A DNA stretch of 64,000 bases from Thiotrichaceae bacterium (GTDB lineage: Bacteria; Pseudomonadota; Gammaproteobacteria; Beggiatoales; Beggiatoaceae). The notes under the pieces were generated by a model. The model saw nothing but the letters and a program-made list of their open reading frames with translations. It was not told the origin of the DNA and searched no databases. Within the stretch, counting starts at the first letter, position 1. Each line of letters opens with the position of its first letter. The stretch spans positions 124,001 to 188,000 of the forward strand of contig JAQTYU010000003.1 in assembly GCA_028688145.1 (NCBI GenBank), written 5' to 3'. This document shows, in pieces, positions 34,080 to 44,631 of this stretch. Position numbers and translations under genes: made by a program.

Positions 34080-35819
34080 ATGAAAACAGAAGACCTTTAT
34101 AAGAACCCTCAAGAAGTTTGGCAATCACTCACCAAGGAAACCAGCGAACTTTTAGGCGGTTTTGCCAGCAACCAAAGCCAAGAAATGATGAAAGAGTTCA
34201 TGCAGGCATGGAACTCGTTGGCAACGCAAACCGTTAAAAATCCTAAAGAATGGGTTGACTTGGTCGGTAATTACCAAAAAACTCAATTTGAATTGTGGAC
34301 GAAAGTGTTGGGCAGCATGGGCAAAACTGACAAGCCCGTGGTCACGCCGCCTCCTGGTGATCGCCGTTTCTCTGCCAAAGAATGGCAAGAAAACCCCGTA
34401 TTTGATTACATGAAGCAGTCTTATTTGTTAGCGGCGAACTTGCTGACCGAAGCTGCGGATCGTGCACAGTTAGACGAAGCCAATCAAAAGAAGCTGAAGT
34501 TCTACACCAAGTATTTTATCGATGCGATGTCCCCCACCAACTTTGCCACCACCAATCCTGAAGTAATTAAACATGCGGTGGATACCAAAGGACAAAGCTT
34601 AATCGATGGCTTGCAAAATCTGTTAGGCGATATGCAAAAAGGGCGTATCAGCATGACCGATGAAAATGCCTTCGTACTCGGCAAAAACATTGCAACCACG
34701 CCCGGCGCAGTGGTATTTGAAAATGACATGATGCAAATCGTGCAATACAAACCCACCACTGAAAAAGTATTAGATCGTCCGCTGCTCATCGTTCCTCCCT
34801 GCATCAACAAGTTCTACATTTTAGACCTGCAACCCGAAAACTCCTTCATCAAGTATGCGGTTGATCAAGGCAACACCGTGTTTATCATTTCCTGGGCAAA
34901 CCCCAGCGAGAAGCAAGCACACATTTCTTGGGATGATTACATCGAACAAGGCGTGTTGAAAGCGATTGACGTGATCAAAGCCATTACTAACTCTAAGAAA
35001 GTCAATGCCGTTTCTTGGTGTGTGGGCGGTACGATTCTCGCGACTTCGCTGGCAGTGATGGCAGAACGTAAAAATAGCTCCGTCGCTTCTGCAACCTTCT
35101 TCACCACCATGCTCGACTTCGCCGATCCCGGCGAATTAGGCGTGTTCATTGATGAAATGCAAGTGGCACAACGTGAATCCAAACTCAAAAACAGCGGCGT
35201 GTTACCGGGTAAAGATTTAGCCCTCGCCTTCTCGATGTTGCGTGCTAACGACCTGATTTGGTCTTATGTGGTCAACAATTATTTGAAAGGTCAAACCCCC
35301 GCACCTTTCGATATTCTGTACTGGAACAGCGATCCTACCAATCTGCCTTCCAAAATGTACAGTTTCTACTTACGTAACATGTACTTAGACAACAAGTTAA
35401 TTCAGCCCAACGCCCTGAAAATGTGTGATGCGCCGATTAACTTACGCAACATCAAAGTGCCTAGCTATTTCTTATCCACCATTGACGATCACATCGCCCC
35501 TTGGAAGAGCACGTTCACCGCGACTGAATTATTCACAGGTCCTGTTGAATTCGTGTTGGGTGCGAGCGGTCACATTGCAGGCGTGATCAATCCTCCCTAC
35601 AAACCCAAGCGCAATTACTGGGCGAATGGTGAATTAGGCAAAGGTACTGAAAAATGGTTAGAAACCGCGAAATCCGTGCCTGGTAGCTGGTGGCCACACT
35701 GGATGGAATGGTTGAAGAAACAAGGCGGTGCAGAAGTTGAAGCACCGAAAGCAATGGGGAATGCAGAACACCCCGTGATTGAAGCCGCGCCCGGACGTTA
35801 CGTCAGCTCACGCGATTAA
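34080..35819 (+). CDS. phaC: Class I poly(3-hydroxyalkanoate) synthase
   Basis: 579 residues. Polymerises 3-hydroxyacyl-CoA into PHA storage granules. The N-terminal PhaC_N region includes EWQENPVFDYMKQSYLLAA; the alpha/beta-hydrolase core has the nucleophile Cys314 in AVSWCVGGT, Asp470 in STIDDHIAPW and His498 in GASGHIAGV. Length is typical of stand-alone class I enzymes. The usual lipase-like box is G-x-C-x-G; here the first Gly is Ser (S-W-C-V-G). Start ATG 34080 follows a GGAGC ribosome site; an in-frame extension back to 33942 has no such support. No phaA, phaB or phasin gene is adjacent. Confidence 0.94.
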   Translation: MKTEDLYKNPQEVWQSLTKETSELLGGFASNQSQEMMKEFMQAWNSLATQTVKNPKEWVDLVGNYQKTQFELWTKVLGSMGKTDKPVVTPPPGDRRFSAKEWQENPVFDYMKQSYLLAANLLTEAADRAQLDEANQKKLKFYTKYFIDAMSPTNFATTNPEVIKHAVDTKGQSLIDGLQNLLGDMQKGRISMTDENAFVLGKNIATTPGAVVFENDMMQIVQYKPTTEKVLDRPLLIVPPCINKFYILDLQPENSFIKYAVDQGNTVFIISWANPSEKQAHISWDDYIEQGVLKAIDVIKAITNSKKVNAVSWCVGGTILATSLAVMAERKNSSVASATFFTTMLDFADPGELGVFIDEMQVAQRESKLKNSGVLPGKDLALAFSMLRANDLIWSYVVNNYLKGQTPAPFDILYWNSDPTNLPSKMYSFYLRNMYLDNKLIQPNALKMCDAPINLRNIKVPSYFLSTIDDHIAPWKSTFTATELFTGPVEFVLGASGHIAGVINPPYKPKRNYWANGELGKGTEKWLETAKSVPGSWWPHWMEWLKKQGGAEVEAPKAMGNAEHPVIEAAPGRYVSSRD

Positions 35820-35850
35820 TCACCAAGTAATTACCTTGGTTTAAATTGAA

Positions 35851-35885
35851 AAGACCTGACAGTTTTTAATAGCTGTCAGGTCTTT
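35851..35885 (+). terminator. Rho-independent terminator of phaC
   Basis: A perfect 12-bp stem AAGACCTGACAG / CTGTCAGGTCTT, with a 10-base loop and following T residues, 32 bp after the phaC stop. Confidence 0.85.
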
Positions 35886-36246
35886 CAACAAGTGCAAGAT
35901 AAAAATTAAATAAGCAGAACCTAGGGTGGGCATCGCCCAGCAAATTAGAGAGTGCGAAATGTGACGGTGAGCAATAGTTGAAGCGTCAGTCCCCGTATTT
36001 GAATTGATGTATTTCATCTGCGTAATACCTAAATTTTATTAAAACTTGCTTAAACTTATGATGATTGTTATATAACGCTATATCTGTAACAACTATCCAA
36101 AGTGCATAAAATAAATAATAATGCCTCCAACGTGAAGGCTCAGTCTGCATAACACCCCGCTTTATCAGAGGGCGGCAAGAAGTTTGCTAACGATTGTTTG
36201 AAATGTGCACGCTGCGGCGTGGGCTTTGACCTGTAAGGAATAACTT
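35886..36246. other. Intergenic region before the RNase gene
   Basis: No gene supported. It has a short TAGGGTGGGCATCGCCCA palindrome at about 35931 (same family as 23.1 kb) and AT-rich sequence to about 36130. A GTAAGGAA ribosome-site-like stretch lies just before the GTG start at 36247. Confidence 0.4.
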
Positions 36247-38244
36247 GTGACCGATTTTGAAGGACAGATTTGGGCAGCCCAAGAAAATGATGAGATCATT
36301 CTCGTCTGTATCACTAAACGGGTCAAAAATAAAATTCAAGCGCTCAATGAAAAAGGGCGTGAATTACGAGTTGCTGAAGATAAATTACTTTGGCAAGCGG
36401 CGACACATGCCCATTCCCAAAATGATTGGCAAGATAAAGTTCAAAAGATACAACATAATATTGAACAATTACGCCTAGAAATTGATGTCAGTTTGCTGTG
36501 GGAAAATGCTTTAGAACTGGAAATTTCCGCACTCGAAGAACTGGCAGATTTATATTTTGGCGGCAAGTTAAGCATGGAACATTTTGTGGCAATGTGGCGC
36601 AATATTGCCGATGACCACCTGTATTTCAAACGGCGCGGGAAAATTTGGGAACCTCGGACAGCTGAACAAATTCAAGAATTAAGATTACAGCGGGAACGCG
36701 AACAAAGCCGTGCCAAAGCCCAATCTTTAGCCACTGAATGGCTAAATCATGCCGCCCGCAATTTGGAAAACTGCACCGCCTCGGAAGAAATTCAACCCTT
36801 TGTAGACCGTTTGGAATGTTGGTTGCGCGGGGATAATGATAAATTTGTCGAAGAACTCGCCACCCAAATTGCCGAGCAAATTCGCATCAGTCCGCGCGAG
36901 TTAGCTTTTGACGTATTACAAAAACTGGGGCGTTTGCCCGAAGACGCGGATCGCGATGTGATTGTGGCAGGCTTAAAACCTGAATTTTCTACCGCCGTGA
37001 CCGAAGCCGCACAAGCGATTGTGCACTGGGTCGCCGACCCCACTCAAGAAATCACCCTGCTTGCCTTCAGCATTGACGATGAAGAAACCCGTGAAGTTGA
37101 CGATGCCTTAGCGATTGAACAGGAAGGCGAATTGTGGAAACTCACGATTGCCATTTCTGACCCCGCCAGCGTGGTGCTGAGTGGCGAAGTTTTAGACCGT
37201 GAAGCGATGCGGCGCGGGACGACAGTGTATTTGCCCACGCAAACCGTATTAATGCTGCCCGAGCGCGTGTCTTGCGACATTGCCAGTTTAAGCGTGGATA
37301 AAATTCGTTCTGCGGTGGTGTTGCGGGCATGGGTGGATGCAACGGGGCAATTAATTCGCAGTGCCATCAGCCGCGAAGCAGTGCAAGTGCAACAGCGTCT
37401 AAGTTATGTGGAAGCGGATCATTTATTAGCCCAAGGCACGGGCACAATCACTGAACAATTGCGCGCCTTTGCCAATATTGCCCAACAATTAAATGAACGC
37501 CGTATTGCAGAGGGTGCATTCACCCTACAACGCCCTGAATATAAAGTGAAAGTGGTGCAAGGTGAAATTGAAGTCAGCATGTTAGACATGCAATCCCCAA
37601 GTAGAATGTTGGTTGCGGAAATGATGATTTTAGGTAATCACATTGCGGCAAAATATGCGCAACGTCATCAAGTGCCGATTATTTATCGTACCCAAGAGCC
37701 ACCCGCCGAGCCGATTACGCCCGCCATGAGTTGCGATGCTTTGGCATTTCATAAAGTGCGTAAATTGTTAAAAGCCTCGAGTTTGTCTTTACATCCTGCG
37801 GGACACAGCGGCTTAGGTTTATCGGTTTATACCCAATTAACTTCGCCTTTGCGCCGTTTTGCGGATTTGGTGATGCAACGCCAATTAGTCGCGCATTTGG
37901 TGGGCGAGGAATTGCCTTATGACCAAGATGAACTATTCAAAGTATTGGCAACTGCGGAACGCACCGCTAAAGAGGCGCGTAAGGTCGAGGGTGATGCAAA
38001 ACGACGCTGGTTTATGCAGTATTTGCAGCAGCAATGGAGCGAGCAGCCGATACAAATTTTAGTAATTGAAGCTTTACAAAATGGCTATAAAGTTGAAATG
38101 CAGCCTTGGGGCGTTGATGCATTTCTGGGCACGGCAAAGCATTTAAACGCAGGACAGGTGCTCACCGCCGTCGTTGATAAAATCCGTGTGAAAGCAGGTT
38201 ATGCGAGATTGAAACTTGCGCCCCCTGTAATTACGACGACTTAA
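36247..38244 (+). CDS. RNase II/RNase R family exoribonuclease (RNB domain)
   Basis: 665 residues. Degrades RNA 3' to 5'. The RNB catalytic domain starts near residue 275 with [18 protein letters not shown], which carries the metal-binding aspartates, then [25 protein letters not shown] and [17 protein letters not shown], and later [20 protein letters not shown]. The N-terminal 250 residues are a poorly conserved, charged region in place of clear cold-shock domains; a C-terminal S1-like part is short. Start is GTG 36247. It ends 7 bp before the histidine kinase gene. RNase II-like rather than RNase R because of its length. Confidence 0.88.
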   Translation: MTDFEGQIWAAQENDEIILVCITKRVKNKIQALNEKGRELRVAEDKLLWQAATHAHSQNDWQDKVQKIQHNIEQLRLEIDVSLLWENALELEISALEELADLYFGGKLSMEHFVAMWRNIADDHLYFKRRGKIWEPRTAEQIQELRLQREREQSRAKAQSLATEWLNHAARNLENCTASEEIQPFVDRLECWLRGDNDKFVEELATQIAEQIRISPRELAFDVLQKLGRLPEDADRDVIVAGLKPEFSTAVTEAAQAIVHWVADPTQEITLLAFSIDDEETREVDDALAIEQEGELWKLTIAISDPASVVLSGEVLDREAMRRGTTVYLPTQTVLMLPERVSCDIASLSVDKIRSAVVLRAWVDATGQLIRSAISREAVQVQQRLSYVEADHLLAQGTGTITEQLRAFANIAQQLNERRIAEGAFTLQRPEYKVKVVQGEIEVSMLDMQSPSRMLVAEMMILGNHIAAKYAQRHQVPIIYRTQEPPAEPITPAMSCDALAFHKVRKLLKASSLSLHPAGHSGLGLSVYTQLTSPLRRFADLVMQRQLVAHLVGEELPYDQDELFKVLATAERTAKEARKVEGDAKRRWFMQYLQQQWSEQPIQILVIEALQNGYKVEMQPWGVDAFLGTAKHLNAGQVLTAVVDKIRVKAGYARLKLAPPVITTT

Positions 38245-38251
38245 CATCATA

Positions 38252-41131
38252 ATGGCGAAGAACGTGAAATTTTTTCGGAAAGGTTCGCTAACCCGCAGTA
38301 TTTTGCTCAAAATTGGGGCATGGATTGCGTTGGCGGTATTGGTTGCAGCAGGTATTAGCTATAGCAAAATTTCTGAATTAATCCAAGCTGCCTCTTTGCA
38401 GCAATTAGAGCGTTATGTCAACGAGCGCGCACAACAGGAAAATGAAGTGTTCGCGCTTGCTGAGCGTCAACATCAGCATTTACGCTCAGAATTATTACAC
38501 CGCCTCTTAGAAACCGATAACGTTCCCCCCAACCGTTTCAACGAATTATTTGTGCGCCAATCCGATGACGTGGTGCGCAACCGTCCGAACCGTTTTGAGG
38601 CAGGGCGGCAAAGTTGTTTATTTATGCCCTTGGTGAATGCAACCCCTGAAAGACAGCGACAAGCGGTGATTTTCAGTGATTTCATTACCCAATATGGCAA
38701 TGCGATGCAGGATTTATTTGAAAATACTTACCTGATCACGCCCGAAAATACGATGGTGATGTATTGGAAAAGCTCGCCGAATTGGTGTGAAAACACTTCG
38801 GCTGACTACAATGTCACCTCCGAAGAACAGTTTATTCTCTCCGATAACGTACACAATCCTCGTCGCGAATCGATGTGGACAGGCATTCATTATGATGCCA
38901 CCGCCGATCGTTGGTTAGTGTCGGTGATTACTCCGATTGATGTTAATGGCAAACACATCGCGAGTTTGGGCTATGACATTAATTTAAATTCCCTGCTTAA
39001 TCGCACCACCAAGCCGCATATTGATGGCAGCCATAATATTGTGTTTCAGCAAGATGGCGGCGTGATTGCACATTCCAATTGGATGGGGCAATTCAACAAA
39101 CGGCTCGGCGATTTTCAAGCACAAGCACAAGGCGATAAGCGTTTAAAACGTATTTTTCAACAAATTAAAAAAACGCCTAATTTAGAATTAATCAATGATT
39201 ATCAAGACTCACAATATTTAGCTCCCGCAAAAATTGCAGCAACCAACTGGTATTTTGTGGTGGTGTTGCCGAAATCTATTTTTCACGCGGCGGCGTGGGA
39301 AGCGATTCAATATGTCTTGTTATTTGGGATTTTTGCGATTTTAAGCGTGCTGGCTATGTTGTATTGGATTATGAATCAGCAAATTACCCAGCCTTTGCAA
39401 AGCTTTATGATGGCAACGCGCCGCATCGGGGAAGGACGTTTCGATATTTATTTAGATGACACCCGCAAAGATGAATTAGGGCATCTTGCCAGTTCGTTCA
39501 ATGCGATGGCGTTGATTATGGAAAATCGCGAAACTGAATTGGTGAATTACGCCACCGAATTACAGGCTCATGCTTCTGAATTGATTCGCGCCAAAGAAGT
39601 GGCTGAAGAAGCCAATCTCACCAAGAGCCAATTCATTGCCAACATGAGCCATGAATTGCGCACGCCGTTAAATGCAATCATTGGTTATAGCGAATTATTG
39701 CAAGAAGATGTTATCGACTTAGGCAATGATGAATTGCTCGCTGACTTACAGAAAATTCATATTTCAGGCAAGCATTTACTGAGTTTAATTAATGATGTGC
39801 TGGATATTTCCAAAATTGAAGCGGGCAAAATGGAAGTGTTCCCAGAACATTTTTCCGTGAGTGAAGTGTTGAGAGATGCGGTCAATACCGTTCATCCTCT
39901 GGTTGATAAAAACAAGAATAAATTAATTACCCAATTTATGGGCGATTTGGGCGATGTCTTCAACGACATGGTCAAAACTCGGCAAATTCTGTTAAACCTG
40001 ATGAGCAATGCCTGCAAATTTACCCATGAAGGCACGATTACTTTATGTGCAGAACGTGAACAGCAATGGCTGAAACTCAGTGTTTACGACACCGGGATAG
40101 GCATGACCGCAGAGCAACAAGAAAAACTGTTCAAAGCCTTTACTCAAGCGGATGCTTCCACCACGCGCAAATTTGGTGGCACAGGTTTGGGCTTGGTGAT
40201 TACTAAACGTTTTGCAGAAATGATGGGCGGCTCGGTCGAAGTCATCAGCGAGCTTGGAAAAGGCAGTGCGTTTATTGTGCGTTTGCCTGTGCATTTGGAA
40301 CAAACTAACGAGAATTTAACCAGCAAAACCTTTGGCAGTTTGGAAGCAGACACCGTGCCCTTGGTGGAAAATAACCGTATTTTAGTGATTGATGATGATC
40401 CCACGGTGCGCGAGTTGTTTCACAATTATCTCAGTAAATTGGGCTATGAAGTGGAAGTCGCGCCCAATGGCGAGGAAGGTTTGCGCTTGGCAAGGCTGTT
40501 AAAACCCAGCGCGATTACTTTAGATGTGATGATGCCTGATATGGATGGCTGGATGGTGTTGTCCACACTGAAGGCAGATAAGGAACTGTCACATATTCCC
40601 GTCATCATGGTTTCTATGGTGGAAAATCGTCAACAGGGCTATTCTTTGGGCGCGTCCGAATATTTGGTGAAACCGATTGAACGTGAACAATTATCGCGGG
40701 TGCTGGCAAAATATCGCACTTCAAAAGTCAATGATACGGTGATGGTGGTTGAAGATGATCCCACCACTTTGCAAATGATGGCGACGATTTTACGTAAAGC
40801 GGGTTGGGAAGTGTGCAAGGCAGAAAATGGACGGATTGCCTTAGAAAAATTGCCCAATTGCCAGCCTGATTTAATTTTATTAGATTTAATGATGCCTGAA
40901 ATGGATGGTTTCCAATTCGTGGCGCGGCTGCGTGAACATCTGGAATGGCGCAAAATTCCTGTGGTGGTGTTGACTGCCAAAGATGTGACTAATGAAGATC
41001 GGATTCGACTGCACCATCTGGTTCAAAACGTGTTCCAAAAGGGCGCGTATGACCGTGAACGTTTATTGAGTGAAATCCATGAGCTGATTTCAGTGAGTCG
41101 TACTGAAAATGGATGTGGCTTGGGAATTTAA
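38252..41131 (+). CDS. Membrane sensor histidine kinase with two receiver domains
   Basis: 959 residues. Order: TM helix (about 18-38), periplasmic Cache-like sensor domain (about 45-345), TM helix (about 350-373), HAMP ([22 protein letters not shown]), coiled coil, HisKA with His467 in [17 protein letters not shown], HATPase ([33 protein letters not shown]), receiver 1 with Asp758 ([12 protein letters not shown]) and receiver 2 with Asp878 ([12 protein letters not shown]). No HPt or DNA-binding domain and no adjacent response regulator, so signals probably go to a distant HPt protein. Signal unknown; Cache domains often bind small organic molecules. Starts 7 bp after the RNase gene. Confidence 0.92.
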   Translation: MAKNVKFFRKGSLTRSILLKIGAWIALAVLVAAGISYSKISELIQAASLQQLERYVNERAQQENEVFALAERQHQHLRSELLHRLLETDNVPPNRFNELFVRQSDDVVRNRPNRFEAGRQSCLFMPLVNATPERQRQAVIFSDFITQYGNAMQDLFENTYLITPENTMVMYWKSSPNWCENTSADYNVTSEEQFILSDNVHNPRRESMWTGIHYDATADRWLVSVITPIDVNGKHIASLGYDINLNSLLNRTTKPHIDGSHNIVFQQDGGVIAHSNWMGQFNKRLGDFQAQAQGDKRLKRIFQQIKKTPNLELINDYQDSQYLAPAKIAATNWYFVVVLPKSIFHAAAWEAIQYVLLFGIFAILSVLAMLYWIMNQQITQPLQSFMMATRRIGEGRFDIYLDDTRKDELGHLASSFNAMALIMENRETELVNYATELQAHASELIRAKEVAEEANLTKSQFIANMSHELRTPLNAIIGYSELLQEDVIDLGNDELLADLQKIHISGKHLLSLINDVLDISKIEAGKMEVFPEHFSVSEVLRDAVNTVHPLVDKNKNKLITQFMGDLGDVFNDMVKTRQILLNLMSNACKFTHEGTITLCAEREQQWLKLSVYDTGIGMTAEQQEKLFKAFTQADASTTRKFGGTGLGLVITKRFAEMMGGSVEVISELGKGSAFIVRLPVHLEQTNENLTSKTFGSLEADTVPLVENNRILVIDDDPTVRELFHNYLSKLGYEVEVAPNGEEGLRLARLLKPSAITLDVMMPDMDGWMVLSTLKADKELSHIPVIMVSMVENRQQGYSLGASEYLVKPIEREQLSRVLAKYRTSKVNDTVMVVEDDPTTLQMMATILRKAGWEVCKAENGRIALEKLPNCQPDLILLDLMMPEMDGFQFVARLREHLEWRKIPVVVLTAKDVTNEDRIRLHHLVQNVFQKGAYDRERLLSEIHELISVSRTENGCGLGI

Positions 41132-41295
41132 GATTGAATTTCCCTCTTTCAGAGATCAGGGGGTATCTACGCAACTTTATAACTTTATGAGATTTTTAAA
41201 TCCCCCTGCCCCCTTTTTCCAAAGGGGGGAAATTCTAAATATTCCCCAGATAATCTGCTAAAATCACAGGTCTTTCCACGTCCGCAGGTTTTCCC

Positions 41296-43074
41296 ATGTC
41301 CTTTTCTCTCAAAGCCAATCACAAAGTTGTCACTGAATATTATCGTGAAATGCAAAAGGCTAGGGAAACTAAGCAGTTGCATGAAGGGGCGGTCGCGCCG
41401 CATTTTGCGACTTTGCTGCGTTATTGTTTGGGGCAGTCGCCACAATTAACACTTGTTGAGCAATATTCGATTAAGCGCGATGGGCGTAAACCGTTGCGAG
41501 CGGATGGCGCGCTGGTTGATAAGCAAACCAATGTTTTGTTGTATGGTATTTGGGAAGCAAAGGATTCTAAAGACAAGCTGGAAAAAGAAGTTAAAAGTAA
41601 ATTTAAAGATGGCTATCCCGCTGATAATATTTTGTTTCAAAGTCCTGACCAAGTGATTTTATACCAGCATGGCAATGAGGCTTTTAATGCGCCAATTACG
41701 GAAAATCCTGAGCACTTAATCACCAGTTTAGAGCTGTTTTTGAGTTATAAACCGCCCGTTTATGAGCAGTGGGAAGAGGCGATTAGCGCGTTTAAAGAGA
41801 AAGTGGGGGAATTGGGTCAGGCTTTGGTGTTGATTATTTTGGGGGAGCTGAAAACCAATAAAGCTTTTAAAACCGCATTTGAGGATTTCAGTTTGTTGTG
41901 TCAGGCGGCGATTAATCCGAATTTGGCGCAGTCTGCGGTGATTGAAATGTTGGTGCAGCATTTATTAACAGAGCGGCTGTTTCGCACGATTTTCAATAAT
42001 CCTGAGTTTATCAATAAAAATGTGATTGCGAAAGAAATTGAAAAGGTAATTAATGCATTGACTTCTCGGGAGTTTAGTCGGCATGATTTTCTGAAAAGTT
42101 TGGATAGATTTTATACAGCGATTGAAGCGACGGCGAGCACGATTCACGCTTATAGTCGTAAGCAGGATTTTCTAAATGCGGTGTATGAGAACTTTTTCCA
42201 AGGTTTTGCGGTGAAAGTGGCAGATACGCATGGGATTGTGTACACGCCGCAGCCAATTGTTGATTTTATGGTGAATTCGGTGCAAGAAATCCTGAAACGG
42301 GAGTTTAATCAGGATTTATCTAACGAGAATGTGCATGTGCTCGACCCGTTTACGGGGACAGGAAATTTCATTTTGCGGGTGATGCAGGAAATTGGGGCGA
42401 ATACGAATGATTTAAACGTGAAAGCGAAGTTTAAGCATAAGTATGAAAATGAGTTACATTGTAATGAAATCATGTTGTTGCCGTATTATATTGCGAGCAT
42501 GAATATTGAACATGCTTATTATGAATACATGAAGACATACAGTCCGTTTTCTGGCATTTGTTTGGTGGATACGTTTGAGCTGGCTGAGCCGAAACAGGGC
42601 GGGTTTAACTTTTTTGTGCCTGAGAATACGGAGCGGGTCAATGCACAAAAAGCTGCGCCGATTTTTGTGATTATTGGCAATCCTCCGTATAACGTGGGGC
42701 AACAGAATGAAAATGATAATAATAAGAATCGTAAATATCCACATCTCGATGGTGTGATTGAACAGAATTATGCGAAAACTTCTAAAGCGACGAATAAAAA
42801 TTCTTTGTCAGATGCGTATGTTAAGGCTTTTGCGTGGGCGACGGAACGTTTACAGGGACAGGATAAGGGGATTGTGGCTTTTGTCACCAATAATGGCTTT
42901 TTAGAAGGGCTTGCGGCAGATGGAATGCGGGCGCATTTGGAGTCGGTGTTTGATAAAATCTATGTGCTCGATTTGGGTGGAAATTCTCGCAAAACTGACG
43001 ATGATTTAGGCAATGTGTTTGGGATTCGAGTTGGGGTTTCGATTAATATTTTGGTGAAAACGGGGAAAAAATGA
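41296..43074 (+). CDS. Type ISP/IIG-like RM enzyme, nuclease-methyltransferase half (split copy)
   Basis: 592 residues. N-terminal PD-(D/E)xK-like nuclease: Asp70 in LRADGALVD and Glu87-Ala-Lys89 in YGIWEAKDSKDK. A helical linker follows, then a gamma-class N6-adenine methyltransferase with motif I at Asp350 (VLDPFTGTGNF) and motif IV NPPY at 462-465. No SF2 helicase region lies between nuclease and methyltransferase, unlike full type ISP enzymes, so the layout is closer to type IIG. The frame ends right after VSINILVKTGKK, where the unsplit copy at 61050 continues. Its stop overlaps the next gene start (ATGA). The matching C-terminal half starts at 44632. Confidence 0.88.
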   Translation: MSFSLKANHKVVTEYYREMQKARETKQLHEGAVAPHFATLLRYCLGQSPQLTLVEQYSIKRDGRKPLRADGALVDKQTNVLLYGIWEAKDSKDKLEKEVKSKFKDGYPADNILFQSPDQVILYQHGNEAFNAPITENPEHLITSLELFLSYKPPVYEQWEEAISAFKEKVGELGQALVLIILGELKTNKAFKTAFEDFSLLCQAAINPNLAQSAVIEMLVQHLLTERLFRTIFNNPEFINKNVIAKEIEKVINALTSREFSRHDFLKSLDRFYTAIEATASTIHAYSRKQDFLNAVYENFFQGFAVKVADTHGIVYTPQPIVDFMVNSVQEILKREFNQDLSNENVHVLDPFTGTGNFILRVMQEIGANTNDLNVKAKFKHKYENELHCNEIMLLPYYIASMNIEHAYYEYMKTYSPFSGICLVDTFELAEPKQGGFNFFVPENTERVNAQKAAPIFVIIGNPPYNVGQQNENDNNKNRKYPHLDGVIEQNYAKTSKATNKNSLSDAYVKAFAWATERLQGQDKGIVAFVTNNGFLEGLAADGMRAHLESVFDKIYVLDLGGNSRKTDDDLGNVFGIRVGVSINILVKTGKK

Positions 43075-43304
43075 TGCAAGCTTTTCAATTAACGTCGCAT
43101 GTCAGTCCTGATGGGATTTTACAAATTCAATTGCCTGCGGATTTGGCTGATAAAGATGTCGAAATCGTTTTGACGATTCAAGCTAAAACGCTTGAAAATA
43201 CGGCTAAATTAAGCGAGTCGCCTTTGTTTGGTTTGTGGCGTGACCGTCCTGAATGTGAAGATGTGCAAGCTTTTGTCGAAGATTTGCGAAAAGGGCGTTT
43301 TTAA
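43071..43304 (+). CDS. VapB-like antitoxin
   Basis: 77 residues. Has the layout of small antitoxins paired with PIN toxins: N-terminal strand-rich part (HVSPDGILQIQLPADLADKDVEIVLTI) and a C-terminal region (LFGLWRDRPECEDVQAFVEDLRKGRF) likely to bind the toxin. The start ATG overlaps the stop of the methyltransferase half by 4 bp, and the stop overlaps the ATG of a truncated PIN gene by 1 bp. Antitoxin identity is inferred from these features. Confidence 0.65.
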   Translation: MMQAFQLTSHVSPDGILQIQLPADLADKDVEIVLTIQAKTLENTAKLSESPLFGLWRDRPECEDVQAFVEDLRKGRF

Positions 43305-43375
43305 TGCTGGTTGATACGGATGTGATTATTTGGTTTTTGCAGGGAAAATTAGCTATAATTTATGTTAAACCATGA
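43304..43375 (+). pseudogene. Truncated vapC (PIN toxin) remnant
   Basis: Only 23 codons: MLVDTDVIIWFLQGK and then a divergent tail to a TGA. The MLVDTDVIIWFL start, with its first catalytic aspartates, is the classic PIN-domain N-terminus, but the remaining 100 or so residues are gone. The toxin is therefore dead, leaving the upstream antitoxin gene orphaned. Confidence 0.72.
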
Positions 43376-43393
43376 CTCATTAAGGAAAATAAT

Positions 43394-43612
43394 ATGAATT
43401 CGCGTACAAAAATAGAAAATCAACTGATTCAAGAAATCCACACGCTTCCACTTGAAATTCTAAAAACTATGTTACATCTGGCTAATTCTATTAAAAAAAT
43501 AACTCCAACAACAGACTCCTCTATTAATGTTGCATTAAACGATTTTCTCAAACGATATGAAGAGAATCCTGTTGATATTGATACAAGTATATCTAAGGAA
43601 AATATTTTATGA
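43394..43612 (+). CDS. Small protein coupled to RhuM-Doc gene, possible antitoxin
   Basis: 72 residues, mostly helical; no family recognised with certainty. The N-terminal helix (IENQLIQEIHTLPLEILKTMLHLANSI) resembles small antitoxin-like proteins of the DUF2281 kind, and the tail is acidic (VDIDTSISKENIL). Its stop overlaps the RhuM-Doc start by 4 bp (ATGA), and a TAAGGAAAA ribosome site precedes its own ATG. A toxin-antitoxin pairing is inferred from size and overlap only. Confidence 0.6.
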   Translation: MNSRTKIENQLIQEIHTLPLEILKTMLHLANSIKKITPTTDSSINVALNDFLKRYEENPVDIDTSISKENIL

Positions 43613-44589
43613 AGTTCTTAGCGTTTTTTAAAACAGATGACGAAAAAATCAGCTTAAAAGTCGCACTTGAAGGGGAGACGGTTTGGTTAAACTTAGAGCA
43701 AATAACGGAGTTATTTGAACGTGATAAATCCGTTATTTCACGCCATATTAAAAATATTTTTGTTGAGGGCGAGCTTGATAGAAATTCAGTTGTTGCAAAA
43801 AATGCAACAACTGCGATCGATGGAAAAATCTACCAAGTTGATTACTATAATCTGGATGTCATTATCTCTGTTGGTTATCGTGTTAAATCACAGCGTGGCG
43901 TTCAATTCCGTAAATGGGCAACTCAGATTTTAAATCAATATTTAGTTCAAGGTTATGCGTTAAACCAAAAACGTCTTGAAGAACGCAATATTGAAACTGA
44001 GCAAATGCTCTCATTATTATCTTCAACGCTAACTAATCAATCTTTGATAAAAGCCGACGGTGAGTCGATTTTGCGAGTGATTAGGGACTATGCAAAAAGT
44101 TGGACAATTCTTCAAAGTTATGACGAACAAAGCTTAGTTAATAATAAAACTGAACAAATCAACATGGCTTCTATTTCATTTCAAGAAGCTTTAAATGCAA
44201 TTAATGTACAAAAAAAAGAACTCATTGATAAACAAGAAGCAACGCATTTATTCGGTCAGTTGCGTGGTAATGGGCTAGAATCGGCATTAGCGACCATTGA
44301 ACAAGGTTTTGGTGAATATTTATTTTATCCTAATGTAGCAAGTCGTTCTGCACATTTATTATATTTCATCATTAAAAATCATCCATTTGTTGATGGAAAT
44401 AAACGTATAGGCTCGTTTTTATTTTTGCTATATTTACAACGAAATCAAAATTTTTTAGTAAAACCTGTCGAACAGTTAATTAATGATAATACATTAATTG
44501 CTCTCGCTTTATTAGTGGCTGAAAGCAAACCTGAGCAAAAAGAGTTAATGATTCGTTTAATTGAAAATTTAATTATATTATGCAAATAA
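43609..44589 (+). CDS. RhuM family protein with C-terminal Doc/Fic domain
   Basis: 326 residues. The N-terminal RhuM region (about 1-115) has VWLNLEQITELFERDKSVISRH, then VDYYNLDVIISVGYRVKS and GVQFRKWATQIL, the standard RhuM order. The C-terminal part (about 185-320) is a Doc/Fic fold with H258-P-F-V-D-G-N-K-R266, the Doc-style active-site loop (NKR rather than GR). Doc toxins phosphorylate EF-Tu; whether this one does is unknown. RhuM genes are known to sit between hsdM and hsdS in type I RM operons; here it lies between the two halves of a split RM enzyme. Confidence 0.85.
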   Translation: MKFLAFFKTDDEKISLKVALEGETVWLNLEQITELFERDKSVISRHIKNIFVEGELDRNSVVAKNATTAIDGKIYQVDYYNLDVIISVGYRVKSQRGVQFRKWATQILNQYLVQGYALNQKRLEERNIETEQMLSLLSSTLTNQSLIKADGESILRVIRDYAKSWTILQSYDEQSLVNNKTEQINMASISFQEALNAINVQKKELIDKQEATHLFGQLRGNGLESALATIEQGFGEYLFYPNVASRSAHLLYFIIKNHPFVDGNKRIGSFLFLLYLQRNQNFLVKPVEQLINDNTLIALALLVAESKPEQKELMIRLIENLIILCK

Positions 44590-44631
44590 ACATTTATTTA
44601 ACCAAAATCTTTTCTCCATTGAAATATTAAT

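Noticed and set aside
41728..42744. Antisense frames that are conserved in both RM copies (also at 61482-62498)
   Set aside because: Conserved only because the two copies are almost identical in DNA; compositions are those of shadow frames and no ribosome sites are seen.
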